Shown here in pieces: positions 25,932 through 36,264 of a stretch of DNA of 64,000 bases. A model generated the notes under the pieces. It did no database searches, was not told the DNA's origin, and saw only the letters and a list, made by a program, of their open reading frames with translations. Source of the DNA: CAZRIE01 sp964600075 (GTDB lineage Bacteria; Bacteroidota; Bacteroidia; Flavobacteriales; Flavobacteriaceae); contig CAZRIE010000005.1 of the NCBI GenBank assembly GCA_964600075.1, positions 1 to 64,000 of the forward strand, written 5' to 3'. A program made the translations under genes and the position numbers. The stretch's first letter is position 1, and every line of letters starts with the position of its first letter.

Positions 25932-28289
25932 ATGAAATATAATATTGCCATAATAGCATTTCTTGCAGGTTTGATAGGATTGCTTTATGCCTATAAAAAG
26001 GGTGTTTTTGAGACGCAGAAAGATGAGTATGCCACGCTGAAGCTTCCGGAAACCATAGATTACAATTTTGATATCAAACCTATACTTTCCGATAACTGTT
26101 ATACCTGCCACGGCCCCGATCCCAACAAACGTAAAGCCGGACTTCGCCTAGATTTAGAGGAAACTGCTTTCGCTGAGCTTTCTGAGAGCCCAGGTAAGTT
26201 TGCCATTGTCCCTAAAAATTTGCGGGAAAGTAAAGCCTATCAAGCAATCGTTTCCGAAGATCCTGATCAAATGATGCCGCCACCGGATTCTAAACTGGCA
26301 TTGAATCCATATGAGAAAAAACTCATTAAAAAATGGATACAACAGGGTGCGAAATTTGAAAAGCATTGGGCTTTTATCCCTCCAAAAAAAAGTAAAGCCC
26401 CAAAAACATCGGTATCCGAGACAACGACCGGTGGGTTAGGCGCTAATGAAATCGATGGCTTTGTGCTTGAAAAGTTGTTGGAAAAAGGTCTTTCTCCCTC
26501 TCCACGAGCTGATAGGGCTACCCTGGTAAGGCGTTTGTCGCTCGATCTCACAGGCCTCCCGCCTATTGGGGATCAATTGTCAGAGTTCACTACGGAAGAC
26601 TCGAGCGAAGATTTAGAACAAATTGTTGATGTCTTACTTACCTCACCCGCCTATGGAGAGCGCATGGCTCAGACATGGCTCGATGTGGCCCGCTATGCCG
26701 ATTCCCATGGTTATCAAGAAGATAGTTACCGTACCATGTGGCCGTGGCGAGACTGGGTAATTCACGCGTTTAATAAAAATATGCCCTATGACCAGTTTAT
26801 TACTTGGCAATTGGCAGGCGATTTGCTTCCCGACGCAACGCTAGAGCAGCAGCTGGCCACAGGTTTCAACCGTAACCATCCTATAACCCAAGAAGGTGGT
26901 GTGGTAGACGAAGAGTATCGTTTTCAATACGTGATGGATCGCACAAATACCTTTGGTAAAGGAATAATTGGCGTTACGCTTGAATGCGCAATGTGCCATG
27001 ACCACAAGTACGATTCATTTTCGCAGAAAGAGTATTTTAGTCTGTTTGCCTTTTTCAATCAAGTTGATGAAAAAGGATGGCGAATGTCTGCTGGGGGTGC
27101 TGCCAAAAATAACTATTTCGCTGATGCGCCCTTTATGAAAATAACGGATAAAGATACCGAAGGCGTACTATCTTTTATCAATAAAGAAAAGAAAACGACC
27201 GTTGATGTTATGGTCATGAACGATTCGGCCCCAAAGACTACTTATGTGCATGATCGTGGCGCTTATGATAGCCCTACCGATTCAGTGGGCTTCGGAACGC
27301 CTAGTGCTATTATGGTTTTTTCCGAAGATTTGGATGAGGACCGGCTCGGGCTGGCCAAATGGGTCACGAATAAGAACAATCCGTTAACGGCGCGGGTCTT
27401 TGTAAACCGTATTTGGGCCATGATTTTCGGTCGTGGTATCGTCGCTACACCGGGCGATTTTGGGGTACAGGGCAGCTTGCCGACCCACCCTGAACTTTTG
27501 GATTGGCTTGCAGTGGATTTTATGGAACACGGATGGGACATAAAATACCTTTTAAAAAAAATAGTGCTGTCGGATACCTACGCACAGATTTCTGACTTTA
27601 ACGAAGATGTTATACAGAGAGATTCTGAGAATCTATATCTTGCCCGAGCACCAAGGTTTCGTATGGACGGAGAGCTGATACGCGACTATATATTGGCAAC
27701 CAGTGGACTATTAAATAGGGAAATCGGAGGGCCTAGCGTAAAGCCCTACCAGCCACCGGGACTTTGGGCGGAAACAAGCGCAGGGGGCAATCGCGGAATT
27801 CTCACGAAATATATACAAGATGAGGGAGATAATCTATATCGCCGTTCTATGTATACCTTTTGGAAACGTACTTTGCCACCACCCAGTATGGCGATTTTTG
27901 ATGCGCCCAATCGCGACCTTAGTGAGGTAGAACGTCAAAAGACAAATACCCCGCTTCAGGCCTTGGCGCTTCAGAACGATGTACAGGTGTTAGAGGCCGC
28001 ACGTGTTTTAGCACAGAAGACCTTGCATGCGAATCCCGATGGGCAGCATCTGGTAGCCGAAGTATTTCAGCGGATATTAGTGCGTAAACCAAGGGATGAA
28101 GAGTTAAAGATGCTCGATAGGTATTATCACGAATTGCTTGACAATTACACGAACGATTTGGAGAATGCCGAAAAGCTTTTGGCTTTAGGTGCTTTTGAAG
28201 CCTCTGATACGGATGTGGCCAGTACAGCCGCCCTTATGCTGACCGCACAAGTTATTTATAACTTGGATGAAACTATTACAAAAGAATAG
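25932..28289 (+). CDS. DUF1549/DUF1553 protein with cytochrome domain (copy 1)
   Basis: A 785-residue exported protein of the planctomycete-type PSCyt1-PSCyt2(DUF1549)-PSD1(DUF1553) architecture, with function unknown. It has one membrane helix (about 5-21). A heme motif CYTCHGPD (56-63) lies in a c-type cytochrome-like domain with the Met region DQMMPPPDS. DUF1549 (about 180-380) ends near a second heme-like motif, CAMCHDHKYD, and DUF1553 (about 490-760) begins with RLGLAKWVTNKNNPLTARV. It has a close tandem paralogue just downstream, and the upstream 40 bp (AGCAGTTGAAGCA to ATTAAATTTA) are also duplicated. It probably belongs to an electron-transfer or oxidative unit with the DUF1501 partner. 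Confidence 0.9.
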   Translation: MKYNIAIIAFLAGLIGLLYAYKKGVFETQKDEYATLKLPETIDYNFDIKPILSDNCYTCHGPDPNKRKAGLRLDLEETAFAELSESPGKFAIVPKNLRESKAYQAIVSEDPDQMMPPPDSKLALNPYEKKLIKKWIQQGAKFEKHWAFIPPKKSKAPKTSVSETTTGGLGANEIDGFVLEKLLEKGLSPSPRADRATLVRRLSLDLTGLPPIGDQLSEFTTEDSSEDLEQIVDVLLTSPAYGERMAQTWLDVARYADSHGYQEDSYRTMWPWRDWVIHAFNKNMPYDQFITWQLAGDLLPDATLEQQLATGFNRNHPITQEGGVVDEEYRFQYVMDRTNTFGKGIIGVTLECAMCHDHKYDSFSQKEYFSLFAFFNQVDEKGWRMSAGGAAKNNYFADAPFMKITDKDTEGVLSFINKEKKTTVDVMVMNDSAPKTTYVHDRGAYDSPTDSVGFGTPSAIMVFSEDLDEDRLGLAKWVTNKNNPLTARVFVNRIWAMIFGRGIVATPGDFGVQGSLPTHPELLDWLAVDFMEHGWDIKYLLKKIVLSDTYAQISDFNEDVIQRDSENLYLARAPRFRMDGELIRDYILATSGLLNREIGGPSVKPYQPPGLWAETSAGGNRGILTKYIQDEGDNLYRRSMYTFWKRTLPPPSMAIFDAPNRDLSEVERQKTNTPLQALALQNDVQVLEAARVLAQKTLHANPDGQHLVAEVFQRILVRKPRDEELKMLDRYYHELLDNYTNDLENAEKLLALGAFEASDTDVASTAALMLTAQVIYNLDETITKE

Positions 28290-28409
28290 GTTTTGAAACT
28301 TCCTAGTTTTTTTGCAAAATTGAAAGTGATAAAAAAGCAGTAGAAACGATAGCTCGAAAATGATTAAATTTATGCTTTGCTATGTTGTTGAGTTCCTAAA
28401 GAATCGCAG

Positions 28410-30752
28410 ATGAAATATAAAATTGCCATAATAGGTGTTCTGGCTGGTTTAGTCGGACTACTCTACGCCTATAAAAAAGGTGTTTTTGAGACGCAGAAAG
28501 ATGAGTATGCCGCGCTGAAGTTGCCAGAAACGATAGATTACAATTTTCATATCAAACCTATACTTTCCGATAATTGTTATACCTGTCATGGCCCTGATGC
28601 CAACAAACGTAAAGCCGGACTTCGTTTGGACCTGGAAGAGACCGCTTTCGCCGAGCTTCCTGAGAGTCCGGGCAAGTTTGCCATTGTCTCCAAAAATTTA
28701 CGGGAAAGTAAGGCCTATCAATCAATCTTTTCCGATAATCCCGATCAAATGATGCCGCCACCAGACTCTAAACTGGCACTGAATCCCTATGAGAAAAAAC
28801 TCATAAAAAAATGGATACAGCAAGGCGCGAAATTTGAAAAGCATTGGGCTTTTCTTTCTCCGAAGAAGGCGGAAACACCCAAAACTGAAACGGCCGATTG
28901 GGGGTATAATGAAATCGACAAGTTTATCTTGAAAACGCTTGAAGACAATAATCTGGGACCTTCCGAAAAGGCCTCTGACGAAACCCTAATTCGCAGAATA
29001 AGTCTAGATCTTACAGGTCTTCCGCCTGAGCCGGAACAGGTACAAGAACTTTTAGCCGATAATTCTGAAGAAAATATAGCAAAAGTAATCGACGAATTTT
29101 TGGCTTCCCCGGCCTATGGCGAGCGAATGACGCAATCTTGGCTCGATGTGTCCCGTTATGCCGATTCGCATGGTTATCAAGATGATAGTTACCGAACGAT
29201 GTGGCCTTGGCGCGATTGGGTAATCCATGCTTTTAACAAAAACCTACCTCATGATAAGTTTTTGACTTGGCAATTGGCAGGTGATCTTTTACCCGATGCC
29301 ACGGAGGAACAGATTTTGGCGACAGGCTTTAATCGCAATCATCCCATTACCCAAGAGGGAGGTGTGATACAAGAGGAATACCGCATTAATTATGTACTAG
29401 ACAGGACTAACACCTTGGGAAAAGGAATTTTGGGCCTCACCCTAGAATGTGCCCGTTGCCATGATCACAAGTACGATGCGATTTCACAAGAGAATTATTT
29501 CGAAATGTTCGCCTTTTTCAATCAAGTAGATGAAAAGGGGCTGCAGATGGATGCCGTTCAAGCGAAGAATCAAAAATTCTTTGCCGACCCACCGTACATC
29601 GAAATATCGGCCAAAGAAAGCGATGAGGTGCTCTCGTTCATCAACATGAGAAAAACACCTAAATTGAACGTTATGGTCATGAACGATTCGGCACCAAGAC
29701 CTACATTTATATTAAACCGAGGGGAGTACGATCAGCCGACCGATTCGGTGCAACCTGGAACACCGGAGACTATATTTCCATTTTCGGATGAATTGCCAAA
29801 AAACCGATTAGGCCTTGCAAAGTGGTTGACCGATTCGGACAACCCTCTGACCGCCAGGGTTTACGTGAATCGTATTTGGGGAATGTTGTTCGGGACGGGC
29901 CTAGTTGAAACCTCGGAAGATTTTGGTGTGCAGGGTAGTCTTCCCACCCATCCAAAACTGCTCGATTGGCTTGCCGTCGATTTTATGGAGCATGGTTGGG
30001 ATACTAAATACTTACTAAAAAAAATAATGCTTTCGGCTACATACCAGCAGAAGTCAGAGCTACTTCCTGAATTGAAAAAAGCCGATCCCGAAAACAGATT
30101 GTTGGCACGCGCTCCTAGGTTTAGAATGAGTGGCGAAATGATCCGTGATTATGTGCTGACCACCAGCGGTCTGCTCAATCGAGAAGTTGGAGGCCCAAGT
30201 GTAAGGCCCTATCAACCTGCGGGTCTCTGGGAAGAAACAAATGCAGGGGGCAATCGCGGTGTTTTGACCAAATACATTCCTGACGAAGGCGACGACCTTT
30301 ATAGACGCTCTTTATATACCTTTTGGAAACGTACATTGCCGCCCCCGAATATGACGATATTCGATGCGCCTACCCGTGATTTTTCAGAGGTACGCCGGCA
30401 AAAGACGAACACGCCATTACAGGCCTTGGTCCTTCAAAACGATGTGCAAATATTAGAGGCGGCACGTGTAATGTCTCAACGGATGATTAATGAAAAGCCC
30501 GATAACCCAGCTATTGTTACTGATGTCTTTAAACGTATTTTGGTGCGCTCTCCAAAAAAGGAGGAATTACTGACGCTTGATGCATATTACCACGATGCGT
30601 TGAAACTTTATCAAAATGATATCGACGAAGCCAAAAAATTGGTTGCCGTAGGCGATTTTAAGCAATTGGATACCGACCCAGCTAAAACGGCCGCTCTAAT
30701 GCTCACAGCTCAGGTCATTTATAATTTAGACGAAACGATTACCAAAGAATAG
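28410..30752 (+). CDS. DUF1549/DUF1553 protein with cytochrome domain (copy 2)
   Basis: A 780-residue tandem paralogue of the preceding gene with the same order: membrane helix, CYTCHGPD heme motif, DUF1549 with CARCHDHKYD, and DUF1553. By eye the first roughly 148 residues differ from copy 1 at about 13 places only. The following DUF1549 opening (NEIDKFILKTLEDNN) is much more different, and the last 21 residues are again identical. It is followed 4 bp later by the DUF1501 gene, an arrangement seen widely with this family. It is very likely exported to the periplasm. Its function is unknown, and redox or heme-linked sugar metabolism is only an inference from neighbours. Confidence 0.9.
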   Translation: MKYKIAIIGVLAGLVGLLYAYKKGVFETQKDEYAALKLPETIDYNFHIKPILSDNCYTCHGPDANKRKAGLRLDLEETAFAELPESPGKFAIVSKNLRESKAYQSIFSDNPDQMMPPPDSKLALNPYEKKLIKKWIQQGAKFEKHWAFLSPKKAETPKTETADWGYNEIDKFILKTLEDNNLGPSEKASDETLIRRISLDLTGLPPEPEQVQELLADNSEENIAKVIDEFLASPAYGERMTQSWLDVSRYADSHGYQDDSYRTMWPWRDWVIHAFNKNLPHDKFLTWQLAGDLLPDATEEQILATGFNRNHPITQEGGVIQEEYRINYVLDRTNTLGKGILGLTLECARCHDHKYDAISQENYFEMFAFFNQVDEKGLQMDAVQAKNQKFFADPPYIEISAKESDEVLSFINMRKTPKLNVMVMNDSAPRPTFILNRGEYDQPTDSVQPGTPETIFPFSDELPKNRLGLAKWLTDSDNPLTARVYVNRIWGMLFGTGLVETSEDFGVQGSLPTHPKLLDWLAVDFMEHGWDTKYLLKKIMLSATYQQKSELLPELKKADPENRLLARAPRFRMSGEMIRDYVLTTSGLLNREVGGPSVRPYQPAGLWEETNAGGNRGVLTKYIPDEGDDLYRRSLYTFWKRTLPPPNMTIFDAPTRDFSEVRRQKTNTPLQALVLQNDVQILEAARVMSQRMINEKPDNPAIVTDVFKRILVRSPKKEELLTLDAYYHDALKLYQNDIDEAKKLVAVGDFKQLDTDPAKTAALMLTAQVIYNLDETITKE

Positions 30753-30756
30753 GAAC

Positions 30757-32223
30757 ATGGAAGGAGACAAAGAAAAAAAGAAATCTGAAAACCCGTTAAA
30801 AGCTAATAGACGCCACTTCTTTTCGCAGTTGAGCGTTGGTATTGGATCATTGGCGCTCGGCTCATTATTGATTCCCGATTTGTTTAAGGGAGGAACGAAA
30901 GAACTAGCAAGCCAACCCTTGGGCATTCCGCATTTTGCGCCGAAGGCGAAACGGGTAATCTATCTTTTTCAGGCCGGAGCTCCTTCTCAATTAGAATCTT
31001 TTGACTACAAACCGACTTTACGTAAGCGTATGGGTGAAGATTTGCCCGAATCTATTCGAAACGGCCAACGTTTGACCGGTATGACGGCCAATCAAGATAA
31101 ATTTCCACTGATGCCACCTGCTGTCGATTTTCAGCAACATGGTCAGAGCCGTACTTGGATCAGTGATTTCTTTCCGCATATCGCCAAGATTGCAGACGAT
31201 ATTACAGTAGTTCGTAGCATGCATACCGAGGCTATCAACCATGATCCGGCCATTACTTTTTTTCAAACAGGAAGTCAAATTTCGGGTCGCCCAAGTATGG
31301 GATCCTGGATGAGCTACGGACTCGGAAGCGAGAATAAAAACCTACCGTCTTTTGTGGTCTTGACTTCTAGGGGCAAAGGCAATAGCCAAGGCCTGTATTC
31401 GAAACTTTGGTCGAGCGGATTTCTTGATTCGAAACACCAAGGTGTATTACTGCGGTCGGGTAAAGACCCGGTATTGTATCTAAATGACCCCGAGGGGATT
31501 TCTAGATCCGATAAACGACATTTACTGAATGAGGTTTCCTCATTGAACAAACTACATCATGCAGAGACTGGTGACGACGAAATTGAATCACGGATCGCGC
31601 AATATGAAATGGCATATCGTATGCAAATGTCCGTACCCGATGTTATGGATATTTCAAAAGAACCGGAATCCATTATCAAACTATATGGAGAAGATTGCCA
31701 AGTACCAGGTACGTATGCCGCTAACGCATTGCAAGCACGAAGATTGGCCGAAAATGGTGTTCGCTTTATACAATTATATCATCAAGGGTGGGACCAGCAC
31801 GGTAACCTACATAACGAAATGAAGGGGCAGGCCAAAGATGTTGACCAAGCCTCTGCCGCACTTGTAATGGATTTAAAACAACGTGGAATGTTAGAAGATA
31901 CGTTAGTCATTTGGGGCGGTGAATTTGGAAGAAGTAATTACTGTCAAGGCAAATTCGACGAGAAAAATTATGGTCGCGACCATCACCCCAGGGCCTTTAG
32001 CATTTGGATGGCAGGAGGCGGTATCAAACCGGGACTCAACTACGGGCAAACGGATGAATTCGGGTATAACGTTGTTGAGAACCCCGTTCATATTAATGAT
32101 TTTCACGCTACTCTAATGCATCAGATGGGTATCAATCACGAAGAACTAATCTATAAGTACCAAGGTCGTCGTTTCCGGTTGACCGATGTTGCCGGTAATG
32201 TAGTAAAAGACCTTTTAGCATAA
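30757..32223 (+). CDS. DUF1501 family protein (Tat-exported)
   Basis: A 488-residue DUF1501 protein of the alkaline-phosphatase-like/sulfatase superfamily fold. It has a Tat-type twin-Arg signal (NRRHFFSQLSVGIGSLALGS). Family landmarks are VIYLFQAGAPSQLESFDYKP, WISDFFPHIAKIADDITVV, HHQGWDQHGNLHNEM-like residues (reads LYHQGWDQHGN) and GGEFGRSNYCQGK followed by NYGRDHHPRAFSIW. Metal-binding His and Asp residues of the superfamily seem kept, but no enzymatic activity is established for the family. The genes overlap or nearly abut (4 bp on either side), so it forms one operon with the DUF1549/1553 genes and the membrane cytochrome. Confidence 0.9.
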   Translation: MEGDKEKKKSENPLKANRRHFFSQLSVGIGSLALGSLLIPDLFKGGTKELASQPLGIPHFAPKAKRVIYLFQAGAPSQLESFDYKPTLRKRMGEDLPESIRNGQRLTGMTANQDKFPLMPPAVDFQQHGQSRTWISDFFPHIAKIADDITVVRSMHTEAINHDPAITFFQTGSQISGRPSMGSWMSYGLGSENKNLPSFVVLTSRGKGNSQGLYSKLWSSGFLDSKHQGVLLRSGKDPVLYLNDPEGISRSDKRHLLNEVSSLNKLHHAETGDDEIESRIAQYEMAYRMQMSVPDVMDISKEPESIIKLYGEDCQVPGTYAANALQARRLAENGVRFIQLYHQGWDQHGNLHNEMKGQAKDVDQASAALVMDLKQRGMLEDTLVIWGGEFGRSNYCQGKFDEKNYGRDHHPRAFSIWMAGGGIKPGLNYGQTDEFGYNVVENPVHINDFHATLMHQMGINHEELIYKYQGRRFRLTDVAGNVVKDLLA

Positions 32224-32227
32224 TCAA

Positions 32228-33661
32228 ATGACGTATACTTCTAAAAGTCGTTGGGTCGATTATGTCGTTTTGGGCCTTTCCGTATTCCTGATATTTTGTT
32301 TGCTTTTTGAATCATATATCGAACTTCCAAGGTTGGTTTCTTGGGTGGGGCGCTGGCATCCGTTGGTACTTCATTTTCCGATTGTTCTTTTGCTTATCGC
32401 TATTTTCTTGGGATTAACGGGCAAAAAAGTACCGCATCTATTATTGACCGTCGGGGTGCTATCTGCCTTGATAACAGCTGTTTCCGGATTTTTTCTGGGA
32501 AAGGATGCCTTGGTTAAGGGAGACCTGCTCTTTTGGCACCAATGGTTAGGAGGGGCGGTTGCCCTACTTGCCGCCCTTTGGTATGCCTTGGATAATATGC
32601 AGCTTGATAAAAAAGTATACACCAAAGCCATTCAAGTGGTCTTGATCGGGCTTGTTGCCATTACAGGACATTATGGCGGCATGGTAACCCACGGCGAAGA
32701 CTTTTTGGCGCTTCCGCTCGAAAAACGACAAGAAAAAATTCCTGAAAACCCTATTATTTATGCGGATGTCGTTACGCGAATATTGGATGATAAGTGTGTT
32801 TCCTGCCATAATCCCAATAAACAAAAGGGACAATTGTTGATGACCAGTCTGAGCGAATTGCTAAAAGGTGGCGAAAGTGGAAGTACACTGGTGCCAGGAG
32901 ACCCTGAAGAAAGTGAGCTTATCAAACGATTGCATTTACCCGCAGATGATGAAGACCATATGCCACCGGAAGGAAAGACACCTTTGAACGGAAATGAAAT
33001 TGCTATCCTGGAACGTTGGGTTGCCCTTGGCGCTTCGGATACCTTACGTCTGGACCAGTTGAAAAAAACAGAGCCCTTGGCTGGTTTGATAAAAGGAATG
33101 ATGGAACCCGACCCCTTGGAAAAATGGGCAAAACTACCCAAAGTGGCCGACAGCACTTTGCAGAATCTTTCCTCCGATTACTTGACCATAAAACGAATGG
33201 CCAGTAACTCCGATGCCCTTAGTGTCGATGTATATCTTCCGCCAGAATACGATTCAAAACCGATTACCGAGTTGAAACGTGTTGCCAATAACATTGTCGA
33301 ACTAGACCTAAGTGGTCTGCCCGTTGGTCAGGAGGAGATGGCCTTCGTCGCCTCGTGCATTAATTTAGAATGGTTGGAATTGGATAAAACGCCGATTACC
33401 GATACGGAAGTCGAAAAACTCATCAACCTTAAAAACTTGGCGCTTTTGAAAGTCTACGAAACTTCGATTACTGACAAAAGCACTTCAATTTTTAAAAATC
33501 TTCCAAATTTGAAGAACCTTTATCTATGGGAAACCGGGGTGTCCGATATGGCTTTAAAAGAACTGCAAAATGAAAAATCGAATTTATTGATAGATAATGG
33601 CATCGACTCGGAAACCGAAGCATTTTTTGTTGCATCCGATTCGATACCAGAAACGAACTAG
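32228..33661 (+). CDS. Membrane protein with DUF2231-like helices, c-type cytochrome motif and LRR tail
   Basis: A 477-residue protein with about five membrane helices in the first 150 residues (VDYVVLGLSVFLIFCLLF; HPLVLHFPIVLLLIAIFLGL, a DUF2231-type pattern). A periplasmic cytochrome domain follows, with CVSCHNPNKQKG (heme motif about 190-194), LVPGDPEESELIKRLHLP and EDHMPPEGKTPL supplying a Met ligand. The C-terminus has leucine-rich repeats (NLEWLELDKTPITDTEVEKL). This arrangement is the usual membrane anchor partner in planctomycete-type clusters. It is 4 bp after DUF1501 and 2 bp before the SDR gene. It may pass electrons from the exported partners into the membrane; this is inference. 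Confidence 0.85.
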   Translation: MTYTSKSRWVDYVVLGLSVFLIFCLLFESYIELPRLVSWVGRWHPLVLHFPIVLLLIAIFLGLTGKKVPHLLLTVGVLSALITAVSGFFLGKDALVKGDLLFWHQWLGGAVALLAALWYALDNMQLDKKVYTKAIQVVLIGLVAITGHYGGMVTHGEDFLALPLEKRQEKIPENPIIYADVVTRILDDKCVSCHNPNKQKGQLLMTSLSELLKGGESGSTLVPGDPEESELIKRLHLPADDEDHMPPEGKTPLNGNEIAILERWVALGASDTLRLDQLKKTEPLAGLIKGMMEPDPLEKWAKLPKVADSTLQNLSSDYLTIKRMASNSDALSVDVYLPPEYDSKPITELKRVANNIVELDLSGLPVGQEEMAFVASCINLEWLELDKTPITDTEVEKLINLKNLALLKVYETSITDKSTSIFKNLPNLKNLYLWETGVSDMALKELQNEKSNLLIDNGIDSETEAFFVASDSIPETN

Positions 33662-33663
33662 AT

Positions 33664-34440
33664 ATGAAATTTAATCTCAAAGGCAAAACAGCGATTGTTA
33701 CCGGAGGTGGTAGTGGTATTGGTAGGGCTATTTCAATTACCTTGGCCACACAGGGCGCAAAGGTCCATATTTTTGAACTAAAGGCTGAATCGGCATCGGA
33801 AGTAGTCAAAGAAATTGAAGCTAGCGGAGGTAATGCGATCGCCCACGAATGTAATGTGGCCAACCATACCCAAGTAAAGGAAAAAGTTTCCGCCATTGTT
33901 GGCGGAGGCTCAATTGAAATCTTAATCAATAATGCAGGTATCGCCCACATCGGTGATGTAGAGCATACGACCGAAGCGGATTTTGACAAAGTATATCAGG
34001 TGAACATCAAAGGCGTTTACAACTGTATCTACTCCGCAATTCCCTATATGAAAGAAAAAGGGGGTGTAATATTGAATATGGCCTCTATTGCCGCAACTGT
34101 TGGAATCAAAAATAGATTTGCTTATTCAATGTCAAAAGGTGCCGCATTAACGATGATGTATTCGGTGGCCAAAGATTACCTCGCCTATAATATTCGGTGC
34201 AACAGTATTTCTCCTGCCCGCATTCATACCCCGTTTGTAGAGGGGTATCTGAAAAACAATTTTCCCGAAAACCTGGAAGAAAAATTCAAGGAACTTTCGG
34301 AAACACAACCGATTGGCCGTATGGGAAAACCTCAGGAGGTGGCCGATTTGGCCTTGTACCTCTGTTCTGATGAGGCCTCTTTTATTACGGGAACCGACTT
34401 TCCTATCGATGGTGGGTTTATTCGTTTGAATGGGGATTGA
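33664..34440 (+). CDS. SDR-family oxidoreductase (sugar dehydrogenase-like)
   Basis: A 258-residue classical short-chain dehydrogenase. The cofactor loop TGGGSGIGRAI (about 14-24) and INNAG motif are present, and the catalytic Ser-Tyr-Lys appears as MASIAA followed by YSMSKGAAL. The C-terminal PIDGGFIRLNG ending is typical. It resembles L-fucose/2-keto-3-deoxy-L-fuconate-type or gluconate dehydrogenases. It has no signal peptide and is therefore cytoplasmic. It begins 2 bp after the membrane cytochrome gene, so it is part of that operon although not exported. It converges on the rhamnosidase-like gene, leaving 69 bp. The exact substrate is uncertain. Confidence 0.85.
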   Translation: MKFNLKGKTAIVTGGGSGIGRAISITLATQGAKVHIFELKAESASEVVKEIEASGGNAIAHECNVANHTQVKEKVSAIVGGGSIEILINNAGIAHIGDVEHTTEADFDKVYQVNIKGVYNCIYSAIPYMKEKGGVILNMASIAATVGIKNRFAYSMSKGAALTMMYSVAKDYLAYNIRCNSISPARIHTPFVEGYLKNNFPENLEEKFKELSETQPIGRMGKPQEVADLALYLCSDEASFITGTDFPIDGGFIRLNGD

Positions 34441-34509
34441 AGGGGTTACTACCGAGAAAAACTATTGTTATGAACCCGTGGTTTAGTTAAATGCCTTTCA
34501 AATCATTTT

Positions 34510-36264
34510 CTATTTGAGTATGCGCAGTCCGTTAGGAGCAACGATTTCTGTTTTTATTGTACCGTCCTGACTCTTTTTGTGACTTACTTTAAGTATGCCA
34601 TACTTTGTCGGGAAACTTCCTTTCGCCCATTCAAGGTCACCCAGATTCGGTGTAATTTTAACTTTCTCACCTCCATCCATGACATGGATCCCAAGAATAT
34701 GCTGACTCAACCAAGAAGTAGGCCCGCTGGCCCAGCCATGGCATAAACTATGACGATATCCGATATAGCAATATTCGCCAAAATCGCCATGTATATCAAA
34801 ATTAGTCGAAGGAATCAATTCATCGATTCGACCACTATTGGCCACGTCGAGCACATCAAAATCTTCCCAAAAGGTAGTTGCGCCTAAATCGAGCATTCCA
34901 CCCCAATAGTCGCGTATTACCCTTAGGCCACCTTTATAATCTTTTGCCTTGGCCATGGCTTCCAAAATATAGTAGCCATAAAAGGTAGACATACGTTGTA
35001 CACCATCTTTGCTCAAAATCGCTGCGTTGGCTTCTCCGGCATCCTGCAAATCGGCAAGTGCCATTAACGCGGCTGCCTGTTTAGTTGTGTTGTCTTTTGG
35101 TTTGTGTTTTTTTAGTCGTTCGGCCACCTTTTCATATTTCAAGCGAAGGTCGTTCCTTTCTAAAACTGTCATCATTTCGGCACCTGCCTCAAAAGTCATG
35201 ACCATCATGGCTTGCAGGCCTGCATGTATAGCTTCGGGTTTTTCGCTCGTGGGCCAATCTAAAAATCGATGCCCGTTTAAAACCTCTTTATTGTCTTTGT
35301 CAATAAAAGTGCTTAATTGATCTAACAGAGCGATCATATAGGTTTCCTGTTCTTTTAAATAGGAAAGATTGCCATGGTAATCGTAGCTGTTTTTATGAAT
35401 GAGCAACCACCACATGGAATATGAACTGATACCGTTCATCCATTGTGGCAACGGGTGTTGATCTCGGGCAAGATCTAAACTCTTGCTCACGATTTCATGG
35501 TTCCCGAAAACGGTATTGATGGTCATCACTTCAGGGTGCATGTCACCGACCCATACCAGTCGGTCACGTTTGATGCCGTCCCAAAGATAATTCTGCATGT
35601 TGAGGTGTACGGTATATGCCCCCACCATCCAGATTTCGTTTAAACGTTCATCATTGCTTTCAAAACTACCCAAATAAGGAATATCGCGATAAACAAAAGC
35701 CGCATCTATTGATTTTATTGGGGCATCTTCATCGGCTTCTACCACATCGACTCTTAGAAATCGAAAACCGGTCTCGCCTATTTCTATGCTTCCTAACCAA
35801 GGTACTTCGATGATAAAATCACGTAAAGAATGTTCATTGGTCGCATTTTGCTTTCCGCCAATATCGGACATTGCCTCACCGACCGATTCGCCAAAACGTA
35901 ACCGCAACTTCAAAGGCGTCTTACTTTCACGAATACCCATTGAAATTTTTACACCTCCGTGAATTTCTTTACCGTAATCCAATAGAATCCCTGGTTTTTT
36001 ATCGGCTGAACTTATAAAACGAAATAAGTTTTTGTCATTTACCGCTACTTGACCGCTTCCTCTTTTCAATAGGGTTTCGACATTTTGAACGGTTTCTCCA
36101 GTATCGTCCGACTGCCAAACAATTCGTTTTGGCGTGAGATAGGTCTTTACCATATCCGATGAACTCGCCCTGTCGGAATATTTATCCCCAAAAATCGGAG
36201 GTAATTGGCTGTAAGAAGCATTGATCAAGAATACTAGAGCTATAACTTGAATAATTATTTTCAT
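34510..36264 (-). CDS. Secreted alpha-L-rhamnosidase-like (six-hairpin) protein
   Basis: A 584-residue secreted protein with a signal peptide (MKIIIQVIALVFLINASYSQ). It resembles the bacterial rhamnosidase six-hairpin catalytic module and C-terminal domain of GH78. The segment YLWDGIKRDRLVWVGDMHPE is the equivalent of the GH78 motif with its acidic residue, and a C-terminal beta sandwich (GGEKVKITPNLGDLEWAKGS) closes it. It is about 340 residues shorter than the neighbouring GH78 protein and lacks its N-terminal sandwich domains, so it belongs to a separate subgroup. It is transcribed divergently from that neighbour across 241 bp. An activity on rhamnose-containing glycans is likely but unproven. 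Confidence 0.75.
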   Translation of the reverse strand: MKIIIQVIALVFLINASYSQLPPIFGDKYSDRASSSDMVKTYLTPKRIVWQSDDTGETVQNVETLLKRGSGQVAVNDKNLFRFISSADKKPGILLDYGKEIHGGVKISMGIRESKTPLKLRLRFGESVGEAMSDIGGKQNATNEHSLRDFIIEVPWLGSIEIGETGFRFLRVDVVEADEDAPIKSIDAAFVYRDIPYLGSFESNDERLNEIWMVGAYTVHLNMQNYLWDGIKRDRLVWVGDMHPEVMTINTVFGNHEIVSKSLDLARDQHPLPQWMNGISSYSMWWLLIHKNSYDYHGNLSYLKEQETYMIALLDQLSTFIDKDNKEVLNGHRFLDWPTSEKPEAIHAGLQAMMVMTFEAGAEMMTVLERNDLRLKYEKVAERLKKHKPKDNTTKQAAALMALADLQDAGEANAAILSKDGVQRMSTFYGYYILEAMAKAKDYKGGLRVIRDYWGGMLDLGATTFWEDFDVLDVANSGRIDELIPSTNFDIHGDFGEYCYIGYRHSLCHGWASGPTSWLSQHILGIHVMDGGEKVKITPNLGDLEWAKGSFPTKYGILKVSHKKSQDGTIKTEIVAPNGLRILK

